Below are positions 1-8,205 of a stretch of DNA of 64,000 nt, in pieces. Source of the DNA: Algoriphagus marincola DSM 16067 (GTDB taxonomy: Bacteria; Bacteroidota; Bacteroidia; Cytophagales; Cyclobacteriaceae). Under the pieces are notes generated by a model. It searched no databases. It had not been told where the DNA came from and saw only the letters and a program-made list of their open reading frames with translations. The DNA lies in contig NZ_AUBU01000013.1 of the NCBI RefSeq assembly GCF_000429405.1, positions 62,001-126,000 of the forward strand, written 5' to 3'. A program made the translations under genes and the position numbers. Position 1 is the first letter of the stretch. Each line of letters starts with the position of its first letter.

Positions 1-233
1 TGGAGCAAGAAAGGTTTTGGAAAGAGAAATTGGAAGGAAAGTTTGTGGGACTTTTACCTGAAATCGTGCGAAGTGAGGTTTGTTTCTACACCGTTACCGA
101 AGACGCCCGATTTATTTTGCAGCCACATCCACAGATGGATCGCATTTCCTTAGTTTCTGCTTGCTCAGGTCACGGGTTCAAACATGCAAGTGCTCTTGGG
201 GAAATGCTAGCTGCGCAAGTTTTGGCCGAATAA
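1..233 (+). CDS. Sarcosine oxidase-like FAD-dependent oxidoreductase, C-terminal end (5' truncated by the window)
   Basis: The frame is open from the first bases and ends at TAA 231-233, so only about 76 C-terminal residues are present. They carry a CFYT..T.D stretch, then PHP, and the SGHGFKHASALGE block typical of the monomeric sarcosine oxidase / N-methyltryptophan oxidase family (DAO fold), where the SGHGFK region lies close to the flavin. Known members oxidise N-methyl amino acids to the free amine, formaldehyde and hydrogen peroxide. The substrate cannot be read from this fragment. The family call is good; the exact enzyme is unknown because the dinucleotide-binding N-terminus lies outside the window. 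Confidence 0.8.
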   Translation, partial: EQERFWKEKLEGKFVGLLPEIVRSEVCFYTVTEDARFILQPHPQMDRISLVSACSGHGFKHASALGEMLAAQVLAE

Positions 234-309
234 CCCTTTCCTCAAATTTCCATGTTTTGGAAGCTTCTTTTCAATCAAAAGGCTATTTTTGCACCAATAT
301 TAATTCAGA

Positions 310-2100
310 ATGGCTAAAAAAAGGGGAGCGGCGTTAGAAGATCACGAGAAGCGTAAGTTAAGCAAGCAAAATTTTCAAAAACTAGGCGGAATATTCCGTT
401 TCATGGTTCCATACAAGGGAAGGTTTATCCTTGGTTTGGTGTTTTTGCTTTTGTCATCGCTTACCCTGCTGACCTTCCCCTTTGTTGCAGGCAAACTGAT
501 TGATACAGCTCAGGGCAGTGACTGGATCATTCAGGACATTGATTCCATTGCTTTTTTACTGTTGGGCATTCTAGCAATCCAAAGTGTCTTTTCCTTTTTC
601 CGAGTTTGGTTGTTTGCCCAAGTATCTGAGCGCTCTATGCGGGATATACGTCTGGCACTTTATAGCCGAATGTTGAGATTACCGATGACTTTTTTCGACA
701 AGCGAAGAACAGGGGAGTTGATTTCAAGAATCACTTCGGACGTCAGTTTGCTTCAAGACACCTTTTCAGTAACCTTAGCGGAGCTTTTTAGACAGGTAGT
801 TACTCTTCTGGCAGGTATAGCCTTTCTTTTCTTTACTACACCGAAGCTTACCTTCTTCATGCTGGGATCCTTCCCGGTTTTGGTTTTGCTGGCAATGGTT
901 TTCGGTAGGTTTATCCGCTCTCTGAGTAAGAAAACACAGGATGAACTCGCCTCAGCCAATGTCATCGTAGAGGAGACTTTACAGTCGATTTCAACTGTAA
1001 AGTCTTTTGTGGGTGAAGCCTATGAGTCTTTACGCTACTCCAATAAGTTGGGAGATGTGGTTCAAGTGGCTTTGCGTACAGCCAAGTTCAGAGGAGCCTT
1101 TATTTCTTTTATCATTTTTGCGCTTTTCGGAGGTATCGTAGCAGTAATGTGGTACGGAGCAAGCTTGGTGGCAAGTGGGGAGATGAGTGTGGGTGAATTG
1201 GTATCATTTGTTCTTTATACCACTTTTATTGGGGGGTCGATTGCCGGCTTGGGAGATATTTATAGTCAGGTCCAAAAAGCAATCGGAAGTTCTGAAAGAG
1301 TCTTGGAAATACTGGAAGAGTCAGAAGAAAAAAGCGGAAAAAGCAGTGCTCAGGAGGAAATTCGGGAAATCGAGCTATCCAACGTCGAGTTTCGATATCC
1401 AACCCGCCCTGAAATGGCTGTTTTGAAGTCACTTTCCATGCGAATTAATACGGGAGACAAAGTGGCATTAGTCGGTCATTCCGGAGCAGGAAAATCGACC
1501 ATCATCCAACTTTTACTGAGGTTTTATGAGGTAGAGAAGGGATCCATTTCCATCAATGGAAAGTCTATCAATAACTGGAATTTGGACGAGCTCAGAAGGC
1601 ATATCGGGATGGTTCCGCAGGAGGTTTTGCTTTTTGGAGGAAGTATCCGCGAAAATATAGCTTATGCACGTCCGGAGGCTACTGAGGAAGAAATCATTGA
1701 TGCTGCCAAAAAAGCCAATGCATGGCAGTTTATCTCTCAGTTTCCAGAAGGACTGGATACATTGGTTGGAGAGCGGGGAGTAAAGCTTTCCGGTGGTCAG
1801 CGTCAGCGTGTAGCCATTGCTAGAGCTATTTTGAAAGATCCTAGCCTCTTGATTCTCGATGAGGCAACTTCTTCATTGGATGCCGAATCAGAAGCCCTTG
1901 TTCAGGAAGCCCTAGACGAACTGATGAAAGGAAGGACAACGATCATCATCGCCCATAGATTAGCGACGATTCGAAAAGTCGACCGAATCTACGTCCTTAG
2001 CGAAGGAAGAATAGTAGAGGAGGGAAGCCATCTGGAACTTGCTGATCGAGAGGATGGATTTTATTCCAACTTGGTTCGTTTACAGTTTGCAGAAAATTAA
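310..2100 (+). CDS. ABC exporter, fused permease and ATPase half-transporter (MsbA/BmrA type)
   Basis: This 596-residue protein has an N-terminal six-helix exporter domain (about residues 25-330) and a C-terminal nucleotide-binding domain (about 350-590). Visible ATPase motifs are Walker A GHSGAGKST near 389-397, signature LSGGQ at 493-497, Walker B ending in Asp517-Glu518, and the H-loop His549. Such half-transporters work as homodimers in the inner membrane and move lipids, drugs or peptides outward. Nothing nearby (no peptidase domain, outer-membrane factor or lipid A gene) fixes the substrate. The ATG start lies 76 bp after the preceding stop. It is intact and of normal length for the family. 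Confidence 0.93.
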   Translation: MAKKRGAALEDHEKRKLSKQNFQKLGGIFRFMVPYKGRFILGLVFLLLSSLTLLTFPFVAGKLIDTAQGSDWIIQDIDSIAFLLLGILAIQSVFSFFRVWLFAQVSERSMRDIRLALYSRMLRLPMTFFDKRRTGELISRITSDVSLLQDTFSVTLAELFRQVVTLLAGIAFLFFTTPKLTFFMLGSFPVLVLLAMVFGRFIRSLSKKTQDELASANVIVEETLQSISTVKSFVGEAYESLRYSNKLGDVVQVALRTAKFRGAFISFIIFALFGGIVAVMWYGASLVASGEMSVGELVSFVLYTTFIGGSIAGLGDIYSQVQKAIGSSERVLEILEESEEKSGKSSAQEEIREIELSNVEFRYPTRPEMAVLKSLSMRINTGDKVALVGHSGAGKSTIIQLLLRFYEVEKGSISINGKSINNWNLDELRRHIGMVPQEVLLFGGSIRENIAYARPEATEEEIIDAAKKANAWQFISQFPEGLDTLVGERGVKLSGGQRQRVAIARAILKDPSLLILDEATSSLDAESEALVQEALDELMKGRTTIIIAHRLATIRKVDRIYVLSEGRIVEEGSHLELADREDGFYSNLVRLQFAEN

Positions 2101-2179
2101 TTATCCCAGATTGTTTTTTTCTATCAAATGAATCGAACAATCCCACAGTCCTTCTGTGTTTTCTCATTAAAATTTATTC

Positions 2180-2968
2180 ATGAACAATCACCTGGATCAA
2201 TTGATCTCGTCGGTAAGCAATGACCGACAAGAATTACTACATCACCCAATTTATCAAAACTTAAATACCCTAGAAGATTTCCGTGTTTTCATGGAATACC
2301 ATGTCTTTGCGGTTTGGGATTTTATGAGCTTGCTCAAAGCTCTTCAGCATAGACTTACCGGGATGAGTCTTCCTTGGATACCGGCTGGAGATCCTCTCGT
2401 GGTCAGATTGATCAATGACATTGTACTTGCCGAAGAAAGTGATGATGATGGAAAAGGAGGCTTTTGTAGCCACTTTGAACTTTATTTAAGAGCCATGCAA
2501 GAAGCCGGTGCTTCTACCAAGTCTATCAATAGTCTTGTAAAGTCCGTTTCCGCGGGAATGAATCTTGACGATGCGATGAATGTCGCCCAATTACCAGAAT
2601 TCGTTCAGAAATTCCTTCGGGTAAATTATCAAACAGCCTTATTCGGTTCTGCACACGAAATTGCATCAAGTTTTACCTTGGGAAGAGAAGATCTGATCCC
2701 TGATTTATTTAGAAAATTGGTGGACGAGCTTGTCAAAGATCAACCTGAGGAATTAAAAACGCTTGGTTTCTATTTCGACAGACACATTCATCTGGACGAA
2801 GAAGAACACGGTCCTTTGGCTTGGAGAATGGTCTCTCTTCTTCTTGAGACAGACGTTCACCTTGAAGGCGCCAAGGTTTCTGCCAAAGAAGCTTTGTCTG
2901 CCAGAAAAATTCTTTGGGACGGAATCAATCAAGAAATTTTGACTCGAAAAGCGACCTTGGTTCACTAA
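2180..2968 (+). CDS. DUF3050 family protein, heme-oxygenase-like all-helical fold, possible di-iron oxidase
   Basis: The 262-residue protein is helical throughout and matches my memory of DUF3050, a family of unknown function placed in the heme-oxygenase-like superfamily. Possible metal ligands are Glu85/Glu86 and His98, His159-Glu160, and a dense C-terminal cluster His202, His204, Asp206 and His210. The H-x3-D-x3-H spacing of that cluster (202-206-210) resembles heme-oxygenase-like di-iron oxidases. That functional link is inference. The gene follows the ABC exporter by 79 bp on the same strand and its stop overlaps the stop of the next, convergent gene by 4 bp. Confidence 0.75.
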   Translation: MNNHLDQLISSVSNDRQELLHHPIYQNLNTLEDFRVFMEYHVFAVWDFMSLLKALQHRLTGMSLPWIPAGDPLVVRLINDIVLAEESDDDGKGGFCSHFELYLRAMQEAGASTKSINSLVKSVSAGMNLDDAMNVAQLPEFVQKFLRVNYQTALFGSAHEIASSFTLGREDLIPDLFRKLVDELVKDQPEELKTLGFYFDRHIHLDEEEHGPLAWRMVSLLLETDVHLEGAKVSAKEALSARKILWDGINQEILTRKATLVH

Positions 2969-3636
2969 AGTAAATTGTGTGCAGTGATTGACTTGGTCAA
3001 TCCTGCCACTTTTTCTTTTAGAATTTCTGAACTAGGGAAAAGTCTCTGCAATTCTTTCTCATCGAGTAGCCTGATCTCAGCGATATAATCCGAAGCTTCC
3101 TTGCTTGACCATTTTCTAAAACGGCTGAGTGGTGTCTTTGTGAGCGTGTAAAAAAGTAGCTTTTCGGGCCAATATTGGGCATAAGGCAAGGCATAATGCG
3201 CTTCGATCGGAAAGTATCGGTTTGGCGTCTGTACGAAATGCTTTTTCCCCACTCGCTCAATTTCTGCAGCCATTTTCTTCTGGTTTTCCCAAGTAAACAG
3301 ATGCTCGATCACGGAATTTGAAAAGATGAGATCAAATTCATTTTCCTGATACTCTGAAAGGTTAGTTGCATCACCTGTGGTACTCTTGATAGCAGGATGA
3401 GAACTCTCTTCGAGATGGAGGTTGAGCAATGTGATTTCGACCTTTGGATGATCGAGTAGTGAGCTGCCTTTCCAAAAATAATCTGTACCTCCGACGTCAA
3501 GAATTTTAACCTGCTGATTTACATCGAATTGATTGTAAAAAAGCTGTTCAAATTGCTGTAAACGTTTTTTTCGAAAATACGCCCCAAGAGAATTGGGATC
3601 GTCGGAAGAAGCGAACAGCTTAGAAATTGAGAACAT
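2965..3636 (-). CDS. Class I SAM-dependent methyltransferase (Methyltransf_11-like)
   Basis: The 223-residue protein shows SAM-binding motif I ILDVGGTD at about 45-52, with an unusual Thr-Asp in place of the usual Gly-x-Gly ending. It also has a motif-IV-like stretch FDLIFSNSVIEHL at about 101-113, as in the Methyltransf_11 group. Such enzymes are common in polysaccharide and secondary-metabolite loci. It is divergent from the sugar transferase at 3790 and shares an intergenic region of about 150 bp with it, which supports a role in glycan decoration. The substrate is unknown. Its 3' end overlaps the upstream DUF3050 gene in a tail-to-tail arrangement. Confidence 0.8.
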   Translation of the reverse strand: MFSISKLFASSDDPNSLGAYFRKKRLQQFEQLFYNQFDVNQQVKILDVGGTDYFWKGSSLLDHPKVEITLLNLHLEESSHPAIKSTTGDATNLSEYQENEFDLIFSNSVIEHLFTWENQKKMAAEIERVGKKHFVQTPNRYFPIEAHYALPYAQYWPEKLLFYTLTKTPLSRFRKWSSKEASDYIAEIRLLDEKELQRLFPSSEILKEKVAGLTKSITAHNLL

Positions 3637-3789
3637 TTAGACTAAAAATCGTTTTGCATTTGAAATTACTCGCAAAAGTAAGCATGCTTGACGATTCTTT
3701 TCTTAATTTTGGTTTTGAAATCGTGTTTCGGCCAAAAAATGTAGTCTAGCGCGGTTTTTGCAAAAGTGTAATTGTTTGATCAGATTTTT

Positions 3790-5160
3790 ATGAAGCGCAG
3801 ATTTGACCGGTATTTTCCTTGGCTTTTCACAGCCTCTGATTTTATTGCTTCCCTTGTTTCGCTTTTACTGACCAATTTCTTTCTTCAGAAGTTTGGAGTT
3901 TTCGCCAAGGTTGAACTTGACGCCTTTTTGCCGCTTTCCGTGCTTTGGTTGTTGATTTCCCTTCTTCGAAAAGACTATAAAATCGGCCGCACTGATGAGT
4001 ATGGGGACACACTGAAGCATCTCCTAGGCACGGTCTTTTGGTTTGTCGGTGCTACGGCTATTCTTTGGATTCCGTTCAATACGCCTGAATTGCAGGTTTT
4101 GCCAGTCCTTACTTTGGGAGTAGGCATGCTGGTATTGATGGGAAGTTATCGGGTATCTGTTCATATGATGCTCCGGTCCTACAGATCTAAGGGGAAGAAT
4201 TATCGAAATGCTGTCATAGTCGGCAAAGGAGGAACAAGTCCCCGGCTAGCTGATGTATTTCGGATTCGAAAGGATTTCGGAATCAATTTTCTCGGTTATT
4301 ATGATAATCTCTCCGATTGTGCACAGACCCGTGGAGGGATTCAGCAGTTTTTCGAACACGCCCCAGAATTAGACCTTGATCTGATCTATATCCACGAGCA
4401 ATTAGAGCCAGGATTGGTCCGAAAAATCATTGACTTCGCAGATGAAAATTACATCAAAGTCAAGATGATTCCCGGCGGATCCCTTCAATTGGAGAAGAAT
4501 CTATCATTTTCTAGGTATGGGGATTTCTTTGTCATCAATGTCAATGAAATTCCTTTGGACAATGCCTTCAATAGCTTTGCAAAAAGAGCTTTTGATATTG
4601 TATTTGCCAGTTTGGTTATTGTATTTATCCTTTCCTGGTTGATCCCTCTAGTCGGGTTTTTAATCAAACTCGAATCAAGAGGTCCTATATTTTTTATCCA
4701 AAAACGAAATGGAGTCAACAATCAAGTGTTCAGCTGCCTGAAGTTTCGGTCTATGACTCCTAACGATTATGCAGATACTGTGCAGGCAAAAAAAGGAGAT
4801 CCTCGGGTCACAAGAATTGGGTCCTTTTTGCGCACGACCTCTTTGGATGAAATGCCACAGTTTATCAATGTGCTGCTAGGGGATATGTCAATTGTAGGTC
4901 CTCGACCTCATACGATTCCTATGAATCAGACATTTCAAAAGCAAATTGAGCGGTATAATTCCCGACACAAGATCAAGCCGGGAATCACAGGTTTGGCTCA
5001 AGTGAGAGGTTTTAGAGGGGAAATTGAAAACCCACATCAGATTCGCTCACGGGTACGATTAGACTCTTTTTATATCAATAATTGGTCATTTTTGCTGGAT
5101 ATGGGTATCATGGTGAAGACAGTTCACGAACTGCTTTTCAACCGGGAGAATGCCTATTGA
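3790..5160 (+). CDS. Polyprenyl glycosylphosphotransferase (WcaJ-like, undecaprenyl-phosphate sugar-1-phosphate transferase)
   Basis: This inner-membrane enzyme is predicted to transfer a sugar-1-phosphate to undecaprenyl phosphate, the first step of exopolysaccharide or O-antigen synthesis. It has four N-terminal membrane segments, a central CoA-binding-like Rossmann region, another membrane segment, and the C-terminal bacterial sugar transferase domain. That domain is marked by KRAFDI, the KFRSM block, the SLDEMPQ motif, and GPRPH. An upstream in-frame TTG at 3772 would add six residues; I prefer ATG 3790 because the charged N-terminus MKRRFDR directly precedes the first helix. A methyltransferase follows after 3 bp, so the two are likely co-transcribed. 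Confidence 0.9.
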   Translation: MKRRFDRYFPWLFTASDFIASLVSLLLTNFFLQKFGVFAKVELDAFLPLSVLWLLISLLRKDYKIGRTDEYGDTLKHLLGTVFWFVGATAILWIPFNTPELQVLPVLTLGVGMLVLMGSYRVSVHMMLRSYRSKGKNYRNAVIVGKGGTSPRLADVFRIRKDFGINFLGYYDNLSDCAQTRGGIQQFFEHAPELDLDLIYIHEQLEPGLVRKIIDFADENYIKVKMIPGGSLQLEKNLSFSRYGDFFVINVNEIPLDNAFNSFAKRAFDIVFASLVIVFILSWLIPLVGFLIKLESRGPIFFIQKRNGVNNQVFSCLKFRSMTPNDYADTVQAKKGDPRVTRIGSFLRTTSLDEMPQFINVLLGDMSIVGPRPHTIPMNQTFQKQIERYNSRHKIKPGITGLAQVRGFRGEIENPHQIRSRVRLDSFYINNWSFLLDMGIMVKTVHELLFNRENAY

Positions 5161-5163
5161 TCG

Positions 5164-6081
5164 ATGAATCGCTGTCATTTTTGTAATAGCGAATCGCTTC
5201 GGGATTTTCAGGCAGAAGAGAAAATGCTCGGTCTGGGAGAGCAGTTTACTTACCAAGAGTGTCAGGATTGTCAATCCCTTCAAATCAAATCTGTGCCGTC
5301 TGATATTTCTGCTTTTTATAAGTCAGACACCTATTATTCCTTTTCTTCTTTAGTCACTTCAGGTTCGCTAAAAAATTTCCTGAAAAAGGGAAGAATGTGG
5401 CTCTTTTTGAAAACAGGAGCCTCGGCATTCAGCCCTCCCTATGGATATTGGCTTAGGGAGTTAAATCCTGCCTATTCGGATCGAATAGTTGATATCGGTT
5501 GTGGTAGTGGACAGCTTCTCTATGAGTTGTGGGCATCTGGCTTTGAAAATCTGACTGGAGTGGATCCTTTTTTAGATAGTTCAAAGGATTTGGAACCAGG
5601 ACTGTCATTGATCAAGGGTGGACTGGAGGACCTTCCGGGAGAATTTGACATTATGCTCATGCATCATGCTTTTGAGCACATGGCAGAGCCAAAGAAAACT
5701 TTGGAGACTTGTCGCCAAAAGCTTAAAAAAGATGGAAGACTGCTAATCCGTACTCCTTTGGCAGGAAGTAGCGCTTGGGAAGAATTTGGAGATAATTGGG
5801 TTCAGCTTGATGCTCCAAGGCACTTGAATATTCCTAGTTTGGAGGGGTTCAAAAAGCTAGTAAATGACCAAGGTCTTAAGCTCGAAAAGATTCTTTTCGA
5901 CTCTACAGCCTTCCAATTTTGGGGATCCATTTTGTATCAGCGAGGAATTAAGCTTGTAGGGACCAATTGCGAAGCCCATTTTTCGTCAAATGAATTAAGA
6001 GAATTTCAAAAAAAAGCCCTCCGGTACAATCAGGAGGGCAAAGGGGATCAGGTTTGTTTTTATCTGCGCCGAGTAGATTAA
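5164..6081 (+). CDS. Class I SAM-dependent methyltransferase with N-terminal zinc-ribbon-like Cys pairs
   Basis: The 305-residue protein begins with two CxxC pairs (Cys4/Cys7 and Cys33/Cys36) that look like a small zinc ribbon. A methyltransferase domain follows, with motif I IVDIGCGSGQLL at about 108-119 and a motif HHAFEHM near the active site (Methyltransf_23-like). The layout is common among methyltransferases of glycan and NDP-sugar pathways. It starts 3 bp after the sugar transferase gene, so it probably modifies the same polysaccharide or its precursor. Its last codons overlap the convergent stress-protein gene by 4 bp and contain a hairpin that can end transcription of that neighbour (6008-6042). 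Confidence 0.85.
   Translation: MNRCHFCNSESLRDFQAEEKMLGLGEQFTYQECQDCQSLQIKSVPSDISAFYKSDTYYSFSSLVTSGSLKNFLKKGRMWLFLKTGASAFSPPYGYWLRELNPAYSDRIVDIGCGSGQLLYELWASGFENLTGVDPFLDSSKDLEPGLSLIKGGLEDLPGEFDIMLMHHAFEHMAEPKKTLETCRQKLKKDGRLLIRTPLAGSSAWEEFGDNWVQLDAPRHLNIPSLEGFKKLVNDQGLKLEKILFDSTAFQFWGSILYQRGIKLVGTNCEAHFSSNELREFQKKALRYNQEGKGDQVCFYLRRVD
6008..6042 (-). terminator. Rho-independent terminator of the universal stress gene, inside the convergent CDS
   Basis: Read on the minus strand, stem GCCCTCC, a 10-nt loop and GGAGGGC (arms 6033-6039 and 6016-6022) are followed by eight T residues (6008-6015). It lies 36 bp past the stop at 6078 and entirely within the coding sequence of the methyltransferase on the other strand. 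Confidence 0.8.
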
Positions 6082-6992
6082 ATTCGGAATAGGGCATCGA
6101 AAAAGCCCATCGTTTCACCTTTCTTTTTGAAAATTATCATTGGAAGCGAATTATTGACTTCGATGAGTTTCTCGGCTGTGCTTCCCAATAGAATTGCTGC
6201 CGATTTGGTCCGTCCGCGAGAGCCCAGGATAATCATATCCACGTCCATTTTATGAGCTTCTTCCAGCAATTGTTTACCGGAGCTTTCGCCGCTATCTAAG
6301 ATAAACTCACATTTCAATTCCGGATGATCGTGTTTGGATACGAATTTTTTGAAGTCTTTTTCGGCATTGAGCCGCATGATTTCAGAAAATTCCTCGAAGG
6401 ATTTACCAGTCTTGGAGTAGCCTGCCGGGACATGGAAAATATGAACTGGAATCAATTCAGCTTTTAATTCATAAGCTATTCGCTCCCCAAATTCATAAAT
6501 CATGTGATTGTGCTTGGAAAAGTCCGTGGGTACCATAATACGCTTAGGAATCCCAGGAGGGCGCTTTTCCTGAAGCAACATGATGGAGCAGGGGGCTTTT
6601 TTTGCCACTCCGTTAGCAAGTGCACCACTACCTACTAGGCTTTCTTTCCTTCCCATCACAATGAGGTCCACATCTTTGATTTTGGCCCATCGGAGGAAGG
6701 TCTCTAAAGGATGGCTTCCTTCCTCGGCAAAAATTTCGATCTCGATATTTTCAGGAAATTTCTGCCGTTTGATTTTCTCCTCCATGATTGCCTCGATAGA
6801 TTCGTCTCCTGGGGCCAAGAGGTCTGGATATTGGCTGAGAATGTCATCTGGAATGGCCAGGTTTTTTGCCACATGCACAAAATAGCATTTTTCAACTCCT
6901 AAAAACTTCAAGAATATGTTGGTCTTTTGGATCAGGATTTCATCCATTTCGGTCAAGTCCAAACCGATCATGATTTTTGGAAAAATCTTCAT
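6078..6992 (-). CDS. Universal stress protein with two tandem Usp domains
   Basis: The 304-residue protein has two UspA-like domains, about 4-142 and 150-290. The C-terminal copy keeps the ATP-binding signature G-x2-G-x9-G-S/T (GSRGRTKSAAILLGST). The N-terminal copy is degenerate (GRKESLVGSGALANG). Tandem Usp proteins are cytosolic, nucleotide-binding stress factors with poorly defined targets. The gene is monocistronic: it has its own terminator (6008-6042) and a 179-bp gap upstream to the next, divergent gene. Confidence 0.92.
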   Translation of the reverse strand: MKIFPKIMIGLDLTEMDEILIQKTNIFLKFLGVEKCYFVHVAKNLAIPDDILSQYPDLLAPGDESIEAIMEEKIKRQKFPENIEIEIFAEEGSHPLETFLRWAKIKDVDLIVMGRKESLVGSGALANGVAKKAPCSIMLLQEKRPPGIPKRIMVPTDFSKHNHMIYEFGERIAYELKAELIPVHIFHVPAGYSKTGKSFEEFSEIMRLNAEKDFKKFVSKHDHPELKCEFILDSGESSGKQLLEEAHKMDVDMIILGSRGRTKSAAILLGSTAEKLIEVNNSLPMIIFKKKGETMGFFDALFRI

Positions 6993-7171
6993 GTGTCTGC
7001 GTTTTGATTAAAGGCTTTTGCCCTAATTCGATCTTTCACTCTTACGGAGAGCTTCTCATCAGGGTATTTGATAGCGCTTGTTGGTTTCAAAGGCTTAATT
7101 TAAGAGATTGATTGAGTTAATTAAACTGTTTTTGTGAAATTGAGCTTTTCAAAGGTTGATCGGGTAATTTA

Positions 7172-7723
7172 ATGGCTGACTTACAAAAATATTTTTTAGC
7201 AATACTTCCTCCTAAAGAATTTAGGGAGCAAGTTCACGATTTGAAACTTTCGCTCAAGGAAGAGTTTGGGGTAAAATATGCCCTGAAGTCTCCGGCTCAC
7301 ATCACCTTGAAAATGCCCTTTCTGTACAACGCCAACAAGGAGGATCGTTTGGTGGAAGCACTAAAAAACTTCAACCAAGGATTTTCTCCTTTCCCCCTGA
7401 GCATTCGAGGTGTGGATCAATTTCGGAGGCGTGTTTTGTTTTTGAGTGTGGCGAAACAACCCAAGCTGTTTGAACTGCAGGATGGCCTGAGAATTTTTGG
7501 TAAAAGACATTTAAAATTGAATCTAGAGTTGAGCGATACCAATTTCCATCCTCATCTAACGGTTGCCTTTCAGGATATCAAGAAGGAGCAGTTTGATTCT
7601 ATTAGGTTAAGAGTAGAAAATGCAGGTTTAGAAATAGATTTTAAAGTAGGAAGTTACTATTTGTTAAAGCGAAAAAATGGACTTTGGGAACCCCAAACGG
7701 AGATATTTTTAGCAGAAACTTGA
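7172..7723 (+). CDS. 2'-5' RNA ligase / cyclic phosphodiesterase family protein (2H superfamily)
   Basis: The 183-residue protein has the two H-x-T motifs that define the 2H phosphoesterase superfamily: His43-Ile-Thr45 and His127-Leu-Thr129. The surrounding LigT/ThpR-like context includes FLAILPP at the N-terminus and FHPHLTVAF. Family members act on 2',3'-cyclic phosphate or 2'-5' linked RNA; the physiological substrate in Bacteroidota is not known. The gene stands alone between a divergent neighbour and a long AT-rich spacer. Confidence 0.88.
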   Translation: MADLQKYFLAILPPKEFREQVHDLKLSLKEEFGVKYALKSPAHITLKMPFLYNANKEDRLVEALKNFNQGFSPFPLSIRGVDQFRRRVLFLSVAKQPKLFELQDGLRIFGKRHLKLNLELSDTNFHPHLTVAFQDIKKEQFDSIRLRVENAGLEIDFKVGSYYLLKRKNGLWEPQTEIFLAET

Positions 7724-8205
7724 CCTTTTGCCCATTTTTTAATCCATTCGAATAAATTTTTAACAAAAATTTAATTTTGACAGGTGCTTAAAAAGCTTTT
7801 TAAAATTCCGAGAATATGATTTTCAAAAACGAACATCATCAGAATAATATTTTAAAAATATGATTATGGGTTTAATATTCGGAATAATATATCTATCAAA
7901 TCAATTTTTGCAGAACAAAAAATTAATTGAATTATTCCAAGTTTAAAAATAAACTAGACTGTTTTTTATCGTTTTCAGAATTTATTATGGAGAATTTGAA
8001 AATAATATTAAAAATTCGTGGTTTTTGAAATCCGGACACTGATCGGACACATCTAATTCCAAATATTATTTCTAAAATTTGGCATTTTCAGTATTATAGT
8101 ATGATTTTTACCTTTTTTTTGAGCGTCTGCCAAATTTGCTCTTTCACAAATTAGTTTCGTCTTTTATCTCCACGAAAATTAAATCATTTTATTAAAACTA
8201 AACCT
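7724..8205. other. AT-rich leader region upstream of susC (no gene)
   Basis: This 482-bp stretch has no convincing open frame. It contains a perfect 16-bp palindrome (TTAAAAAG/CTTTTTAA) at 7788-7803 and several repeats of short AATATT-type words around 7840-7990. No match to the Bacteroidota TTG-N17-23-TAnnTTTG promoter was clean; the nearest is TAGTTTCG at 8152-8159 with poorly spaced upstream TTG. It probably holds the promoter and a long untranslated leader of the susC-susD operon. Confidence 0.4.
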
